Source of the DNA: Cordia subcordata
Lineage: Eukaryota; Streptophyta; Magnoliopsida; Boraginales; Cordiaceae
Assembly (NCBI GenBank): GCA_028554755.1
Contig: JAPTOF010000001.1
Span: 8,042,501-8,106,500 of the forward strand
Length of the DNA stretch: 64,000 bases
Direction: 5' to 3'
Part shown: in pieces, positions 37,301 to 49,569 of the stretch
Layout of the letters: the number at the start of each line of letters is the position of its first letter
Numbering within the stretch: the stretch's first letter is position 1
Translations under genes and position numbers: made by a program
The notes under the pieces: model-generated
The model's database searches: none
What the model saw: the letters and a program-made list of their open reading frames with translations, nothing else
Told to the model about the DNA's origin: nothing

Positions 37301-40300
37301 AGACAACATGCTTCATGTGAATAACAATCAACCACAAATCTGATAGATTTCTACCAGCATGTTGGCAAGCAATCCTCTGAGACACATGAAACCTGCATCA
37401 GATTGGAAATTGCAGACTTGTAGCCTAATCTTATTTATCATTCTGTCCCCCCTCCACCTTCCTTCTGAGACACACATAACATGCACATATTCAGTCAGCC
37501 GAGTGGTTCAGAGAGAAGTAACTTGTCCTTCACATCAAACATACATAGCCGTAATAAGGTATAAGACATTTTAATGGTAGCACAGAGGGTGCATTTGTAT
37601 GTCATGTCCCAGATAATTGAGAAACTGACATTTTGGACATTGTATTGCTGCTTCCGTAGAATTTGAATAATCAATGCCAATTCTCTCAAAGATGGTGAAG
37701 ACAGAACTGAAATGAATTAGGGCATTATCAGCATTTCATCCACCGAAACCACAGAAGATCACATTTAGTCCTAGCATAGAAGCCACACCTTAAATTGCAC
37801 AGTTATTAACCATCTATTGTGCCCCCCTCCCTTTCATCCCCCCTTTCTCTCCTTCCTAGGGACCCCCACGGTCAGGGCAGACAAAAGGAAAAGACATGTA
37901 ACAGAAAGAATCACTCTGGCGCAAACCATATTACAAAGAGTAACTAGGATCTTGCAAGAACATCTATTTTGAAGCCCCAATACATTTGAGATTTCTTTAA
38001 GAACAAACACGGACTGTTGAGGACATAAGGTTGGATCCTGGAGCAAGAATTCTAACAAAATCTGTAGACAAAAACCAGAAAAAGCTAAATAGCCACATTG
38101 TGCACTAATACTCAGAAAACTGCAAAAATGTAGATAAGCAGAATAACAAGGTCTGATGATTATGGTTTTAAAGCTCTTGAACAAAGCATCTTATATTATT
38201 AACCATTCTGACTTTTCAGGCAGATAATAGTTGCTTTTGATCTTTATTTGGCTCATCTCATTTTTCAGGTAGATAATAGCTGCTTTTGATCCATATCCCA
38301 AATAACAAGTCCACTTTTTGATTTGGTAAAAAAGACTTGTGCATACATAAACTCATTTGAAATGAGTGTAACTAAGTATGTTGGTAAGATGTTGAACTTT
38401 CAGATTTGACAACAATAAGAAAGCCATTCACAATAAAATTGGTAAACTACAAATAGATATGTGGGCGTTCAAATTAAGTTGTAACACTTCATCCTCAAAA
38501 TCCTGTCCGTATTCCATACGTATCACCACCTTTTTTACTTCCCAACAATTCCCTCATGAAAACTACATTGCAAGCACAACATAAACGGCAATATCCTACC
38601 ACCCCACCTCGCAAGAGTTGGGTTGGGGTGGGGTTTTTGGCATAAAACTCCTAACCAGGGCAGAGTCATCTTTTTTGCCCTCTGCCATGGTGCAAGGGTA
38701 GAGCAGGGGATAGGGGTTTATCTACCCCGCACTGGTATATATGTATATCTCTTATTTTTATTATATTGTTATATATTTTTAGTATAAAAACATTAGATCA
38801 TTATAGATCTCTTTAGTTTAATGGTCAAAATTGACTTATTTTTTATACGTCCTAACATATTAGTATTTTTAGTGTTGTTTAAGTTTATTTTTATTTTTTC
38901 TTTTAAGAAATAAAGAATTTTATTAAAAGTAAAAGGGGGCGAGAAGCACAGACAAAGGTATAAGGAACGACTCAATTTTTCTATACAATCTTGTAAACTA
39001 TTTCCATCATCTTATAGAAAACTATTTGTCCAAAAACAAATATGATGCGAGGAGCACCGAGAGAGGTATACACTAATTCTCCATAAACAAATACGACGCA
39101 AGGAGCACCGAAAGAGGTATACACTAACATTTAAGATGTCTATACAATTTTGTAAACTATTTCCGTCATCACATACAAAAAATATTTGTCCAAAAACAAA
39201 TATCATAAAGCACAATAGATTTTAGAAAAAGGAAGAGAAGATTCCTTTTCATCAAAAGCTCTAAAATTCCTCCTTTTTTAATATATTCCAAATGATGGCA
39301 AGAGGGAAAGTGCGGACGGTTTTCTTCTCATGCTTAAAGGTCTTTTTCCCACTCCAAGATGCAATCTCCTCCCTCAGGGACATTGAAGTAACCCATTGAA
39401 CACAGATATATCAAGTGCCATCTCCCAAATACTTCTTGCCCAAGCACAACTAAGCAAAAGAAGATTTACTGTTTCTAAATTAACTATACAAAAATAACAT
39501 CTATTAACAATGATTTTAACTCTACTTTGGAGATTGTCCAAAAAATTTTACATAGAAAAGTTTGTAAAGGATGTTTTGTCTCTGTTGCACCAAATTAACT
39601 TTTCCTCCATGTGCCTAACACTAAGGTAACAATATTGGTGGGGTGGAAGGATATCACTAATGATCATCCCACTTTATAAATGAATCGGAAATAGAAACAC
39701 GATTAAAATGCAACAGTAGGGAAGGGGGCAAAGAGAACATATACATTCTATACATACTAAACACCTCCAATTTTCTCGTTTGTCCTTTGTACTACGCAAG
39801 GTCCAGGGTGGGTTATAGAAAGAGACAAGGCAGTAAGGATCTGTGCTGTTTGCAGAAAAATCATTCTAGAGAAATGAAGAACAATCTTCACTTGGAAGCT
39901 AGCCGGGGAAACACTAACAGCTATAGTTTACATATTACTGGGTTTACTAATCAATCACAACTCTTTACTCACTGTATGCTATTCTGCTTGAGTTCCTCAT
40001 ACTTGAGACCAAAATTGCAAAAACATTACAGTAGTTGAGGTGACAAGGATACCAAAAAACTAATCATCACAGAAAATAAATTAACCAAATTCCAGTTCCT
40101 GTCCCTAATTGGCGAACCATGTAAATAGTTGCCAATATGCTGAACTAGAATGCCAGGGGCAGTTAACAAAATGCCTCAGTAATTGACAACAGCATATTTT
40201 TCTTTGACTGAAAGATAGTTATATCAGTTCATACTTTCCTGATCTTTTTCACAAAATCTTTTAGTGCCTTTTAAGTATGCAATAACAGTCCTAAATGAGC

Positions 40301-43300
40301 ATTTCAGCATATTGTATGCAGGAAATGGAAGCTACCAACTGAATACACAACCCAGCAAGACTATGTAATGCATACTCAGTTGTCCACCTGAAAGATCATA
40401 CATGGAAACAACACCTCAATGTTTTCTTCCAGAGCGTATGTCATCAAATAGGCACTTTAAACTGAAGCCTTTAACATGCAACGCATTACATCAGCTACAG
40501 ATGAGCTTGAGGAGCTTACTTGACAATAGCTCTTCGAGCTTTCCAGAAATGTTTCTGACCCATAATCCCTACAACATCATCTGGAGATATATCCACTCCA
40601 GATACAGAATCCACCATTGAAGTTTCAGAGGCATCATCTTCCGGGTCCCCATTGTTTGTCTGCAATGATTGACATCTCCTGTCTTCATGGGATTCAGTAT
40701 CAGTTACAAGATTCCGCTCTTCTGGTGCAAAATTCCTCGTTGACATGGAAGAATCTTCATGATTTCTATCAGTAGATTGGATACTGTGAAGATGACGTCT
40801 TCCAGAGCCTCGTTGTTTGTCAGTTCTTTGCTCTGGCTGTATAGAATCAGTCTTCTGTAATCTGCCATAGTTATATGAAGGGTCATCTCTCGGTTCAAAG
40901 GAAAATGACGTATCGGCTATCTTTATTGGATCTCTGGCCTCAGTCTTTGACTGTGAATATAAGACAGCTTCATCTACCTTCCTACTACCTACCACGCCCT
41001 TTGTGTTATTTGTGTTTTGCTTCACATTCTTTCCTGTAGTACCAATCTGTTTTGGATCCTCATTGGCAGCAATTTGATGCATGATTGCATAATTAGAATG
41101 AACAGGGCAGGAGGGGGAGAGTTTTTCTCTGTTCACATTATTGTAATATTTACCACAATCCTGACCCCCTTTGGAGTGAACAAAGATAGGAACCCTAAGA
41201 TCATCTTCATCTGACTTCTTTTTCTGTCCAACGTGTGCCGAAGAAGCACTTGGAACAAGATAGTTACTAGGTGGCTTCTCGGCAGGATGTCTTGAAGGAG
41301 GCACCTGAACCGGGCAAATCGTACCCATTTCACGTTCATTCCCCTGCAAGTACAAGTTGTTCATAACAAGAAGGGGAAATCTGTTTACTGTTAGATTCTG
41401 TTCAAGCTCGTCAAACCAATTTTGCAAATATGAAATAAAACTAAACAGATCCAGAAACAGGGAGCAATAATCATAGTTCTCAAAGCATGGACGGCATTGT
41501 GAATCAGAGTATCATTTCCGAATTGTGAATCAGAGTATCATTTTCCGAATTGTGAATCATATCAGATTATGGATAATAATGCCTCGGTGACATTTTTTGA
41601 AATAGACTGAAAAATGTTTCCTTGTGTGAAGCAGACCGGTAAAAAAGGCTAAGAGGAATTTATGGTTCCTTTTCTTTCAGAATAACACCCTAGCTGTAGC
41701 ATTCTACTTAACTATCAGTGTTATTTTTCTTCCAAAAAGTAATTTAACATCATCTGTAACTTGGGCGCATTGGCAGCAGCTTTATGAGTAGAAGATGGGG
41801 ATCCGATTTTTCTTATTCTGGTTAGCAGACCTTCTCTTGAGGTTTTAACAGTAAAGAAAAAAAATGAAAACAAATGCATAAAATAGTAATTTTAGAATTC
41901 AGGGTTTTTCCCCAAACCCATATGCAGCAAAGATGTGAATTGTGTCAACACAGTGAATCAAACAATTCAAAGGGATTTGATGTGATTCAGCAACAATTCG
42001 TGTACAATTTCAATAAATAACCAATTTTTATTGTTATGCTCCTAATATTAAACTGAATTGTTTAATTTTGACAACTGCGGCTACAACATTAAACCCCAAC
42101 TCAACAGAAGCCTGAGCATGCTGCTGGTTATACTATCACCAATTAGAGATTAGGTCTATCTTGATGAAAACATCTTCTAGGATATAACAATAGACAGATG
42201 GGATAACAGAGATCCAAGTCACGCGAGCTAACTTGATGGCCATGCTACGTGGTTTAGGCTCGAAACTAAGAAGCATGAAATTTGGTGGCTTGAGTATATC
42301 GCAAGGCTAAATAACAAAGTTCATGAAAAAGATCAAGATACTTCTTCTGTAAATTTTGCACTTGTACAGACTTGATTATTTCCATTCTTCTTGTTACATC
42401 TTATGATTAAGTCATCGACTAGTTAACGAGTAAGGCTTAAGAAAACTGCAGCCCCTTTCTCCTAACATATATCCCTTACGGAGTCTAGTAAAGGTAATAC
42501 AGTAGCAATATCATGGTTAGTGAAAGCACAGCCTATTTGGAGATGTAAAGTTAGGGATGCAGGTTTAGTTTCAGTATACCTTCAGGTCTAAGGGGCAGTA
42601 CCCTTGCTAGTTCTATGTTAAATGTTCTAATGTTCTGGTTTTAATCATATTTTCTTTCAGCGTCAAAGTGTCAAAAGTAATTTAGTAATTACAGGTTTTG
42701 CTAGAAATAAGTCACAACCGCAAGCTTTGATTCCAATGGCCATATTAGACACTTAGCAATTAATCGAAAATATTCTACTTTCAAACTAATTTTCAATCAC
42801 AGACTCCATTTCCATCGCTCCAATACGCCACAGAGGAAAAAAAACTCGATTCTGCGGAGCTTACAAAGTTCTGCTAATGCTTAAAAAGGTAAAACAAGAT
42901 AATAAAGAACCCAAAATAAAAAGTCTCAAAATAAAACTAACAAAAACTATTCTTACTCTAACTACATCAATTCTTTCCCTGTACTAAGTTAAACGAACTG
43001 TGCAACTAGATCTACAAACACTGAAGAGCTTTAAAGAACGATCAAGATATCAATAAAACTTTAGAATATATATAATCACACGTGTAGTTAACTTACCTGG
43101 CTTGAAGAAGAAGCAGGAGGCACACAATTCGCATTGTTATTGTGGTTAAGGGGCATCATCCCAGGCCTATTAAATTTCTGTGAAGGAATACTCAACTGTT
43201 CATACAAAGCCATCTTGTTCCTTGGTGGTGCCCTTGGCCCTCCTCTCTCTGTATCATTAACATGCAATCTTGGAAACATTGGCCCCATAATTTTCTCATC

Positions 43301-43318
43301 ATCTTTTCCTCTCTTCAT
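34342..43318 (-). CDS. ELF3: EARLY FLOWERING 3 (clock evening-complex scaffold)
   Basis: Four coding exons: 43097-43318, 40520-41343, 35492-35543 and 34342-35361; 2118 nt, 705 residues, phases match. Conserved blocks: the N-terminus [20 protein letters not shown] and [16 protein letters not shown]; the central block [20 protein letters not shown] running over two splice sites into [20 protein letters not shown]; and the C-terminal [23 protein letters not shown]3 is a nuclear scaffold that joins ELF4 and LUX in the evening complex, repressing growth and clock genes at night, and is linked to phyB and COP1. The region after residue 367 is rich in Pro, Gly and Asn but has no poly-Gln run. The third coding intron is about 5 kb and contains LINE-derived DNA. 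A strong donor at 43837 suggests an intron in the 5' leader. Confidence 0.96.
36664..37310. repeat. Diverged tandem duplication of about 320 bp in ELF3 intron 3
   Basis: Two blocks, about 36664-36965 and 36988-37310, share in order ACAAGATCAGCAAT, AAAATGTCAAATCA, GAAGG-CCC-AA-AACC, AAAGCATGCT and CAGAAGCAGCT-CATGAAATC. They are now roughly 70-75 percent alike by eye. A smaller direct repeat (36368-36404 and 36526-36563, sharing CTTAAAGCCTGAAA) lies just before it. Confidence 0.75.
38880..39660 (-). mobile_element. LINE 3' fragment inside ELF3 intron 3 (same orientation as ELF3)
   Basis: On the minus strand around 39410-39500 the DNA reads [19 protein letters not shown] then [12 protein letters not shown], the typical zinc-binding tail (zf-RVT) of plant LINE reverse transcriptases. 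It then decays with stops and ends near 38890 in TTTTAATAAAATTCTTTATT plus an A-rich tail, a normal LINE 3' end. The 5' part is missing. A short tandem duplication containing GGAGCACCGA lies at about 39028-39126. Confidence 0.72.
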
Positions 43319-43354
43319 CTTTTGAACTCCTCAACTTTTTACAAGACCCCCAAT

Positions 43355-43837
43355 CTAACAAAAGGGAATTGCTTTGACACGAAACTCTCGTTATGCGCAC
43401 CGTGAGTCGAAAAAGTACTATTATTCTATCAAAATCAACTTCCAAGAAAGCCCAAACTTTACCCAAAAAGAAAAACCCAGATGAGAAAACACTTTTGTCT
43501 CGCTAAAAATTTGTGAAACTAAAGCAAAACCCGTGCCACGAAACTCTCGTTGTGCAAACCCCGAGTCGAAAAATATTACTATTCTATGAAAAACAACTTC
43601 CAAAAAAGCCCAAAACTTTACCCCCAGAAACAAAACCCAGATAAGAAAACGCTACTCTCTCGCTGAAAATTTGGAAAACTAAAGCAAAACCCGCTTGCAA
43701 TAGGCGAAGATTCCACAAACACAAGCATCAAAATTGAGTCTTTCCTCCAAATATCATCTTCAAGAAAAACCCCTCAAAAAATGTAAAACCGTACTTTAAA
43801 ATTCAAGAAAATTGGAAGGTTTAATACAGAATCTCAC
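43355..43837 (-). other. Probable 5'-leader intron of ELF3
   Basis: Minus strand: a strong donor CAG|GTGAGA at 43838/43837 and an acceptor TTTTGTTAG at 43357-43355, followed by 36 nt of leader and the ATG at 43318. It would remove the tandem duplication and an upstream 70-codon ORF. Inferred from motifs only; other acceptors are possible, for example near 43660. Confidence 0.45.
43378..43695. repeat. 159-bp tandem duplication in the ELF3 leader region
   Basis: Units 43378-43536 and 43537-43695 share CACGAAACTCTCGTT, GAGTCGAAAAA, AAAGCCCAAA and AACTAAAGCAAAACCCG. It lies 60-380 bp upstream of the ELF3 start codon, probably inside a leader intron (see the splice sites at 43355-43837). Confidence 0.9.
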
Positions 43838-43839
43838 CT

Positions 43840-46354
43840 GAGGGTGGAGACATAAAAGATCAATTAAGTGTGTGTTTGTGTGTGTGAAGTGGGGAGGGGC
43901 CAAAAAGTGAAAGGTTGTGGACCCAACATTATTGGATAGGAGCAAAAAGAGAGAGCCTAGAACCTCCCAAATAAGATAGTTGCAATAAAAAAATAAAGCA
44001 TGGGGAGTAAAAAGACCAAAAAAGAAACATTTTATGAATATGATATAATTGTTTTGCCAGTTGTTAGATTTGATTTCTTCACTTTGATTGCACAAAACCG
44101 GAAGACTAGTCGAGGGTTAGGTTTCTTTTGTGGTTTAAAAATGACACGTAAGCCGATGGAGACCATTTTTGCAATTAGTGATCACATTGAGTTGATCTTG
44201 GATTGATCGTGATCTGATCCGTTAAGGATAGGTTTGGATTCACCTTTTTTTATATGAAATAAAAAAAATATTTTTATAATATTGAATTAATTTTAAAAAG
44301 TTTAAATTTAATTTTTTGAAAGTCAAAAATTTTATATTTTGTAAAAAGTATTTATTAAAAAATTATAGAAATAATGCTTAAAAAAAGTTAATTCAAAGGA
44401 ACACTTAATTCTTTCCTCCTTATCTATTTTTGCAGCAAGTATAATATTAATTAGCATGTAAATTTGCGGATAATAGTGGGTGTTATATTTTTTAATTTTA
44501 TAGTTTTTGTGGATAAAATAATAATTATATTATATATAACTAAAAGTAAGCCAGTTATTTAGATATATATATATATATATATGTGTATATGCATTGAAGG
44601 CATAATTTTTTCGTAAATGTTTATAAGATTTAGAATTAAAATAATAAGAGTGAAAATATTAATTTATTTCTTGAATATTTTCATGAGGGCTTGCGTGACA
44701 ATTTAGGATTATAATGATAAGTGGTAGATAAAAAGGAGAGCGGTGAAAGGAGGTGAGAGACTATAGTTGTACTTCTTATATAAAATTAGTGCATATACTC
44801 TCGCAATATCACGGGCAATTAAGTTATATATTTTCTTTATTGTGTAATTTTTATGTTTTAAATAATTAATGGTAAAATATCAATAAATTTAATTGGGAAA
44901 AAATTGTCAACTTATTGAAGATATTTCTAGTTTCAAGTTTAAATATATATGAGATTTAAATTTTTATTCTTTAAACCTTAAGTTCATCGATTATAATTAG
45001 GAAAGAAACAAAATATAAAAAAACAATTTGAAAAAGCAAATAACGGGTATCGTGTTGAAGAACTATAATGCATGATAAGAAAAAACACAAAATATATATA
45101 TTAAAAAAAAAGAAACAATTGAGAATTTATACATAGCATATAAGTTAGATATACACATAGACAAATAAAAAAAAGAGAAACATTTTTATGCTTGGAAAGG
45201 TGGCATGCTCAAAAGCATTTTAATAGATAGAATGATGGAGAAGAACGTCAAAATGAGTAAACGGTCCCCTCAAAATTATTTGAATTCTGTACTACTTATT
45301 CTACTAATAAATTCATGAAATACCATTATCTTTTATGCATAATGATGGAATAAACATTTCACAACAAAAATTTTTATTGGTTTAAAGTCTAAAAGATTAT
45401 GATTTCTGATGATACCAAATCTTGATTCAGCTTCTATCATATGTGATTGAATTAACAGGCTTATATGAATAAACTAAATTCATTCTTGTTAACATTAAAG
45501 CATGTGTTGGAATACATTCTTCGCATATGAAAAAAAAAAAAAATTTAAGACTACCTTATAAGATCTTGGTATATTCTTCATATTGACCGATTGGGTTTTA
45601 TGATGGAACCCTAGTATTTCCTAACATGTGTTAGAGCTAAACTTTTGGTCTAGTTTTGCGCTGCACATATCTATTCATGTGTGACCCATCTCTTACTGTT
45701 TAGCTCATGTAAGCTTTTGATTCTTAGTTCACGAGATGTATATTTTCAGGTTTAGTTCGTTGGAGCTAAATCTTGTTCTTGTTCTTGGTTCTTAATTCAG
45801 GTTATATGTGATGAGTATTGAAATACATTACTTCCAAATTCTATGTGAAAAAATAATAAAATTTTGATGCCTTCAAGTTTAAAGACTTGAAAAACGACGT
45901 GGTGTTATAAGATTGAGAAGAGATGACAGAAGATGCAGCTGCACATGTATATACTTGTTGAGGAGTATTTTTTGTACAACACTTGTACATCCAATTTCTT
46001 GCATTTTGATACAGTACTCTTAGGCTCTAATATTGGATTGTAAGAATCTTTCCTCAAGATAATGAAATAGGCCTACCATCTACTTTGTTTGAAACTTATG
46101 TATGTCTGGTCTGCACATGTTTACCGTTGTATCTTTGGTTGCCTTAAGGCGAAAATATGCTGTTTTTTCTCCATCAAATCATCAAAAACGCTTCCGTAAT
46201 TTCTAACTTACTGAAAAACAATAAAGAAAAGTCTATTCTATAGCTATTATTTCATTCACCAAGTACAATGGCATTTCTGCTATTGAGCTTCAAATCCATT
46301 TAGTTTCCAAGAAAAAAAGGCATGCGTGACACCAATGACAATATAATTTTCTTC
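43840..46354. other. Intergenic region: ELF3 promoter side to dioxygenase pseudogene
   Basis: Holds a (TG)n tract at 43869-43885 near the likely ELF3 transcription start, MITE copy 4 (44229-44403), an (AT)n run at 44563-44582 and long AT-rich DNA to about 46100. No gene signal seen. The ELF3 promoter must lie in its left part. Confidence 0.5.
44229..44403. mobile_element. TTTGGATTGA-family MITE, copy 4 (decayed)
   Basis: Starts TAGGTTTGGATTCACC and ends AAGTTAATTCAAAGGAAC, with the family's T-rich then A-rich body. It is shorter and more diverged than the other copies, so the borders are approximate. Confidence 0.55.
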
Positions 46355-47788
46355 TCACTGTTTGATTCTGATGCGATCCAGCAAGCTTTTGCCATCGAGT
46401 TTGCTTGAAATAATCAACCTCAAATAGTCCTCATGTTCAAATGCCACATATTTCGCTCCATTTTCCTTCACTAGATTAGACAGTGGACCGATCTTGGTTC
46501 TGATGTTTGGGCTGTGAAATGCAGCAACTGATAAGTCTTTCCTTTTGGAAGTCTACAACAGCTCTGTGCTCAATGCTACTATATTCACCATTGGTCATTA
46601 TCTGTGTACGAATAATCAAGGGATGTAAGCAACTACTTGAATTTTTCAAGCATTACACGACTAACATGAACAAGTTGTGCATACTGATCAAATACCTCCA
46701 TTATGTCACCAATGTTGAGAATGATTCCTCCAGCGATGGGTTTAATTGGTACCCATTTACAGTTTTTCTTGATTTGCAGGCCTGGAATGTCGTTAACTTG
46801 AACCAGTAGTGTCAGCCCTGTAGCATCCGAGTGAGAAGCAAGGCCAACAACTCTGTCTGCAAGCAAACAAGGTGGATAATAATTCATTCTCACCCCTTGT
46901 GTGCATCTTCATACATGTTGGTGAGTTTCTGGGAGTCGATTCCAAGGTTTATGGCCATCAGTCTAAGAAGGCTGATTGCTATCTTATGCAGCTCTTCTGA
47001 GTACTTGTCCAGTGTTGATCTGAAACAAACCAGTGTAAAATGTTCAATGCCATAAGTTCAAAAGCGCTTTATGGAATTAGCAACGAATTGTTAAGGATCT
47101 ATTGTTGTACCTGAAAGAACTGGGAGTGGTAGGCCAGAATCTCATGTTTCTGTGAGACATGGGGCGTGGCAAGAGGAATAACATGTCCCCCCACTCGAGC
47201 TTTTGATCTTCAGATACAACAAAGGCTTGGCCATAGCCTTCAATGTTATTTGGTAATTGACCATAGGCCATCTTCTCCTCTAGTGGCAGCTTAAAGAATT
47301 CATCTATGTCCACCTTCATTTTGTTAATTGCTTCTGTCGTGCCATGATTAATCAACTGTTTAACATCACAACTTCACTAAATTAACCTGTTTGTGCTTCT
47401 GCTTACATATAGTGAAATATTGCAGGTCTTGAAATTTTATTGGTTCCCTGTATAACAGCAATACAGGCTTTCTGTAGAAAAATTACTCGTCCAGACAGGT
47501 TCAATAACATAAACTAGCCTGTTCTCGTACCTGGAAGAAGCCCCATTCCTTACACGTGTTGTGAAGTTTTTCCATCTCATGTGCATTGTCTAATTGATGT
47601 GCAGAAAACTTGGCCATGTCAATTACTGGTATCTGCATTGATTCATCGATGGAGACTTCACTGAGCTCCATTTCAGGCCTGATATACTGATCAGGGATGT
47701 CTTTCAAGTGCCGGGAAGCTAGCTGTTGTACATTTTCTACAGGGAGTGAACCACCATACTCCTTTCTGCTACTTGCATCTGGATCCAT
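46355..47788 (-). pseudogene. SRG1-like 2-oxoglutarate dioxygenase, frameshifted
   Basis: Exon remains 47531-47788, 47111-47355, 46696-47019 and 46355-46601 mirror the intact paralog at 49570-51506 one for one. Exons 1-2 are open (MDPDASSRKEYGGSLPVENV, then LINHGTTEAINKMKVDIDEF). In exon 3 one base is missing near 46903, giving TGA at 46890-46892 after about 210 residues, before the HSD iron site. In exon 4 one base is extra near 46532, replacing the conserved end with a short wrong tail. Out of frame, the rest still encodes the HSD motif, EHRA and the [15 protein letters not shown] ending. Splice sites are intact, so it may be transcribed. The losses look recent because the rest is well preserved. 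Confidence 0.85.
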
Positions 47789-49569
47789 TTACCCAAAATA
47801 TTCCTAGTTGGCTATGGCTCAAGCTTTTCTATTACTCAGCTCCACTTTTTTCCTCCTAGTAAACTTGGGTTCTCATAGTTAGGTAGCGATGATGATTGAG
47901 GACGGCCAGGTCCTGTTTTCAATCAACTGCCACCTAAGCTTTGTCCCTTTTCCACATATTATATAGATTCAACTAGTTGAGACATTGATGTTTAACGTTA
48001 TTGGGTTGAGACTTCCTATTCTTGATATTCACGATGCTGTTTGATTTTTGATAGGTCTTGGCAAAATCATGAGACTTACTTAGATAACTCTTTCTGTCTT
48101 TTGTAAGATTCTTGTTTTGCTGAGCGGTGTAGCCTGTAAAGATTGCCTCAGGACAGTTCTTGAACTTTGGGAGATCCGGGGACCATTTTGGCTTTATATA
48201 TGATGGTTACCTCTTATATTATTAAACAATAAACTTGTGCATTTTGGCGGATTAGTGAACTCATTTCACATGGACAAACTATGATATTCATACTTAAATT
48301 TTAAATGCTGAGTGAAATCTAAAATCGAGACTTTTGTTATGTGGCTGCGCCACTGGCAAATTGTGGATAGATGGCGAGCACGAAAGGTCCTCGCTCCAAT
48401 TAAGATTCTTTTGACTGTTCACCTAATTCTATTTGTTCTACTCATATTTTTTTTGGGTAGATGGTACAGCAAAAATCAAATTGATGAAATGAACTGAAAG
48501 TGAATTATGATTAATGCAATTGGACTAAGGGATATGGACCTTTCCTCTTTCTCTCCTGCTCCATTTTTTTCTTTGAGACTCACGATCCTCATTGACATTT
48601 TTGTGTGGAATTTGCATTGCTTTGTATTCATGTCAATGAATTATCTTTTGTAGCCCACATGTTGACATGAAGCGTAAAGTAACATATATGTCGTACGTGA
48701 AGCAATTTCTATTGGTGTTTGGAAATGAATTAAATTACAATAATATAATGTTATAATCCTTTCACAATTATTAGTTTAATAAATTACTTCTGATTTGAAC
48801 TTTAATAACTCCAACCACTACTTGTATCCCATGATTCATTGAATGGGAAGAGATTTATTTTGTCCACCTTTTGATAGCTTTTTTGTTACTTTTGCACAAA
48901 ATTTAAAGTGATTTGAGAGTCTAACAAATCTATACTCTTTTATTTGTTATGTTCTAAGGTTTGTCCTTATTCATTTATTTATTTATTTCATATGCTATAT
49001 TCATGACACAACACTGTATAATTTGGTTTTTCTGAAAGAAACATATAAACTAATCAATATAAAATAATGGGTAGCGCTTAAAATAATGTTAAATTGTGTC
49101 AAAATAAAGAATGACGACTGTGGATGTAGGTAATACCAAGTTTTAGCCTTTATTTTTAGTTTTAATCAGTGAAATAAACCTTATTGGAAATGAAATATTT
49201 GTTTGTTATAAATTTCATTAAAGTTGTGTTACTTAAAATTGTTGAACCTGTGCAGCAAAAGGCCACGTCCTTATGACCAGGAAAAAAGAAAAAAAGACTG
49301 CCACCAACTCACCAAAATAGAGCGGCTTTTTAGAGTTGGCCTAATACAAAACTCAAAAACATAAGTGATCAACATGATCGAAAAATGTAATTGATTCCTT
49401 TCGACACTCGTGGTCTTTTAAGGCATACAATAACCGAACAGTTTTTATTTATGATAATACACAAAGGTCTCTGATGCAGGTATCAGAATGTCTGTTATTG
49501 AGCCTACAATCTTATTTAGGGTCCAAAGGAAAAGCTTTGTGGGGCACAAATAAATGAGAAATTTGCTTC
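47789..49569. other. Intergenic region between the tandem dioxygenases
   Basis: The 150 bp next to 47788 resemble the promoter side of the intact copy (GCGATGATGATTGAGGAC compared with GTGATGGCGACTGAAAATGG near 51601). The rest is AT-rich with no coding or transposon signal that I recognise. Confidence 0.5.

Noticed and set aside
43421..43633. 70-codon upstream ORF before ELF3 on the minus strand
   Set aside because: It lies in the probable leader intron and spans the tandem duplication, so it would be spliced out. No evidence of coding constraint.
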